Assembly: GCA_964596185.1 (NCBI GenBank)
Contig: CAZQUE010000017.1
Location: forward strand, 1 to 64,000
DNA: 64,000 nucleotides
Direction of reading: 5' to 3'
DNA from: DYKG01 sp964596185
GTDB lineage: Bacteria; Muiribacteriota; Ozemobacteria; Ozemobacterales; Ozemobacteraceae
Shown: piece by piece, positions 63,151 through 64,000 of the stretch
Position numbering within the stretch: position 1 is the stretch's first letter
How the letters are laid out: the number at the start of each line of letters is the position of its first letter
Program-made: the position numbers and the translations under genes
The notes under the pieces: model-generated
What the model was told of the DNA's origin: nothing
Database searches by the model: none
The model's input: the letters and a program-made list of their open reading frames with translations, nothing else

Positions 63151-63909
63151 ATGGCTAAAAAATGGCATCAATTAGAAAAACTTGATCACAAGGCTTTAAA
63201 AAAGCTGCAGGCTGACCGCGAACGTGCGGTTAAGCAGGCACAGGAAGCCCAGGACAAAAAGCGGCGCATGATAATCGGCGGCGCGGTATTGTTTTTCTTC
63301 TGCTTTCTGGCAATTTTCTTCTACATGATGAAGAGTAGGTCTGCTGAAATAGCTCGCCAGGAAGAGCGCGACAAGATGCTTTTCAGTAAAGTGGTTGACT
63401 TTACCGGGAAAATCGATCATCGCAATCTCGGCCTCTGGGAAAAACTCAAAGATAAGTTCGAATTCGACAAAGAATATACCTTCAGAACGGAGAAAGAGTC
63501 ATCAGTAACTGTGAAGCTGCAGCTCGACAACCAGGTCAAGCTGTCTGGTGAATCCGAAATGACTGTTTATCCGCCTGTTTTGCATAAGAAAGAAAATAAA
63601 ATCGAGAAAGAGCCGGTAAAGCTCAAACGTGGCGAAATTACGGCTGCGGTATCGCTTGATGGACGCGGTTTACTGGAAATTGAATCGGCAGGGATCGTTG
63701 TTAACGGTTCGTCTGGCCTTTTCAAAGTGATATATGATGATCGCAAAGATAAGGGCGAGGTCGTTGTTAAGAATGGCCTGGTCGAAGTTTCCAAAAAACG
63801 TGGCGGCGGCAAACCCGTTAAAGTTTCTGGTTTTTACAAGGTGACTTTCAGCGAAGGTAATGTCAGCACTCCGACACAGGCAAGCGTAATTCAATACGAC
63901 TGGCGCTGA
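63151..63909 (+). CDS. FecR-like membrane-anchored protein
   Basis: The 252-residue protein has a basic helical N-terminus (1-35), one transmembrane helix (about 38-60) and a FecR-like beta domain: VTVKLQLDNQVKLSGESEMT, LKRGEITAAVSLDGRGLLEI and GEVVVKNGLVEVSKK. FecR domains often accompany sigma-factor signalling, but no sigma factor is adjacent; the link to the pseudopilin run suggests an assembly or envelope role. Confidence 0.75.
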   Translation: MAKKWHQLEKLDHKALKKLQADRERAVKQAQEAQDKKRRMIIGGAVLFFFCFLAIFFYMMKSRSAEIARQEERDKMLFSKVVDFTGKIDHRNLGLWEKLKDKFEFDKEYTFRTEKESSVTVKLQLDNQVKLSGESEMTVYPPVLHKKENKIEKEPVKLKRGEITAAVSLDGRGLLEIESAGIVVNGSSGLFKVIYDDRKDKGEVVVKNGLVEVSKKRGGGKPVKVSGFYKVTFSEGNVSTPTQASVIQYDWR

Positions 63910-63923
63910 ACCCAGATTAAAAA

Positions 63924-64000
63924 ATGATTAGAATTGTCAAAGCACGGGTGCACAACCTGAAAGAGCTCAGCGTTGCGATTCCCAGAAAAACTCTTACCGT
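63924..64000 (+). CDS. uvrA: UvrA-like ATPase, 5' end only
   Basis: The first 25 codons read MIRIVKARVHNLKEL...IPRKTLT, the N-terminus of UvrA-type ABC ATPases (excision repair damage sensor) just ahead of the Walker A loop, which lies outside the window. The symbol is given by this N-terminal similarity only; a UvrA paralogue cannot be excluded. Confidence 0.7.
   Translation, partial: MIRIVKARVHNLKELSVAIPRKTLT

Noticed and set aside
1..64000. CRISPR arrays, tRNA and rRNA genes, insertion sequences, integrases
   Set aside because: No regularly spaced direct repeats, no tRNA cloverleaf or rRNA sequence noticed, no transposase or integrase motifs. Only coding repeats were found (43723-43956).

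Overview
The window reads as chromosomal DNA of a Gram-negative (diderm) bacterium. It has RND/TolC tripartite exporters, outer-membrane beta-barrel and LysM envelope proteins, lipoproteins, type IV prepilin-like proteins and many Sec signal peptides. Genes are closely packed, often with ATGA, TGATG or GTGA overlaps. Spacers carry ordinary sigma70-type promoters and Rho-independent hairpins. The gene mix (anaerobe-leaning metal and arsenic handling, diiron metallo-beta-lactamase fold, partner-switching regulators, many unrecognised exported proteins) suggests an uncultivated environmental lineage; Candidatus Riflebacteria/Ozemobacteria is my guess, not a demonstrated assignment. I saw no rRNA, tRNA, CRISPR array, insertion sequence or prophage.

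Layout. 1-7.4 kb: a divergent unknown gene cut by the left edge, a membrane-anchored zinc-ribbon protein, then a marR-MFP-RND-OMF drug-efflux operon headed by a perfect 24-bp palindrome. 7.5-12.6 kb: two S9 prolyl-oligopeptidase-type peptidases, a membrane protein and a DUF3806-like protein. 12.8-14.7 kb: acetate kinase and a methyltransferase. 14.7-23.3 kb: a Cus/Czc-type heavy-metal efflux operon on the minus strand (YHS protein, two tandem outer-membrane factors, CusB-like, long CusA-like). 23.5-25.6 kb: a DUF255/YyaL-type thioredoxin-domain protein. 25.7-29.8 kb: an arsenic island (arsR, ArsP-type permease, two thioredoxin-like proteins, arsF-like, arsG-like, arsC). 30.7-36.3 kb: a defence-type block, an AAA ATPase divergent from a type III restriction-modification pair.

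36.3-41 kb: an unknown protein and a GNAT acetyltransferase converge on a four-gene signalling operon. It encodes a STAS protein, a cyclic-nucleotide-binding-domain/MinD ATPase fusion, a diiron metallo-beta-lactamase-fold protein with an extra cysteine cluster, and a PP2C (RsbU-type) phosphatase. I consider this the best candidate for an undescribed system: a partner-switching pathway wired to a redox/oxygen sensor and a MinD-like ATPase. 41-49.6 kb: minus-strand, mostly unrecognised envelope genes (coiled-coil proteins, a six-fold 13-residue calcium-loop repeat protein, a large ABC-exporter-like permease, an HExxH protein, a TPR-like protein, a second STAS protein, a PilN-like protein).

49.8-64 kb: an RRM RNA-binding protein with clear promoter and UUCG terminator, a CPA2-type antiporter with a stress-protein-like tail, two lipoproteins sharing a C-terminal domain, an RNase R/II-family exonuclease, a LysM/beta-barrel protein, a PIN-PhoH ATPase, a run of three pseudopilin-like genes with a FecR-like protein, and the first 77 bases of a UvrA-like gene.

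All calls come from reading the sequence. No database search or structure prediction was run, so family names rest on motif recognition.
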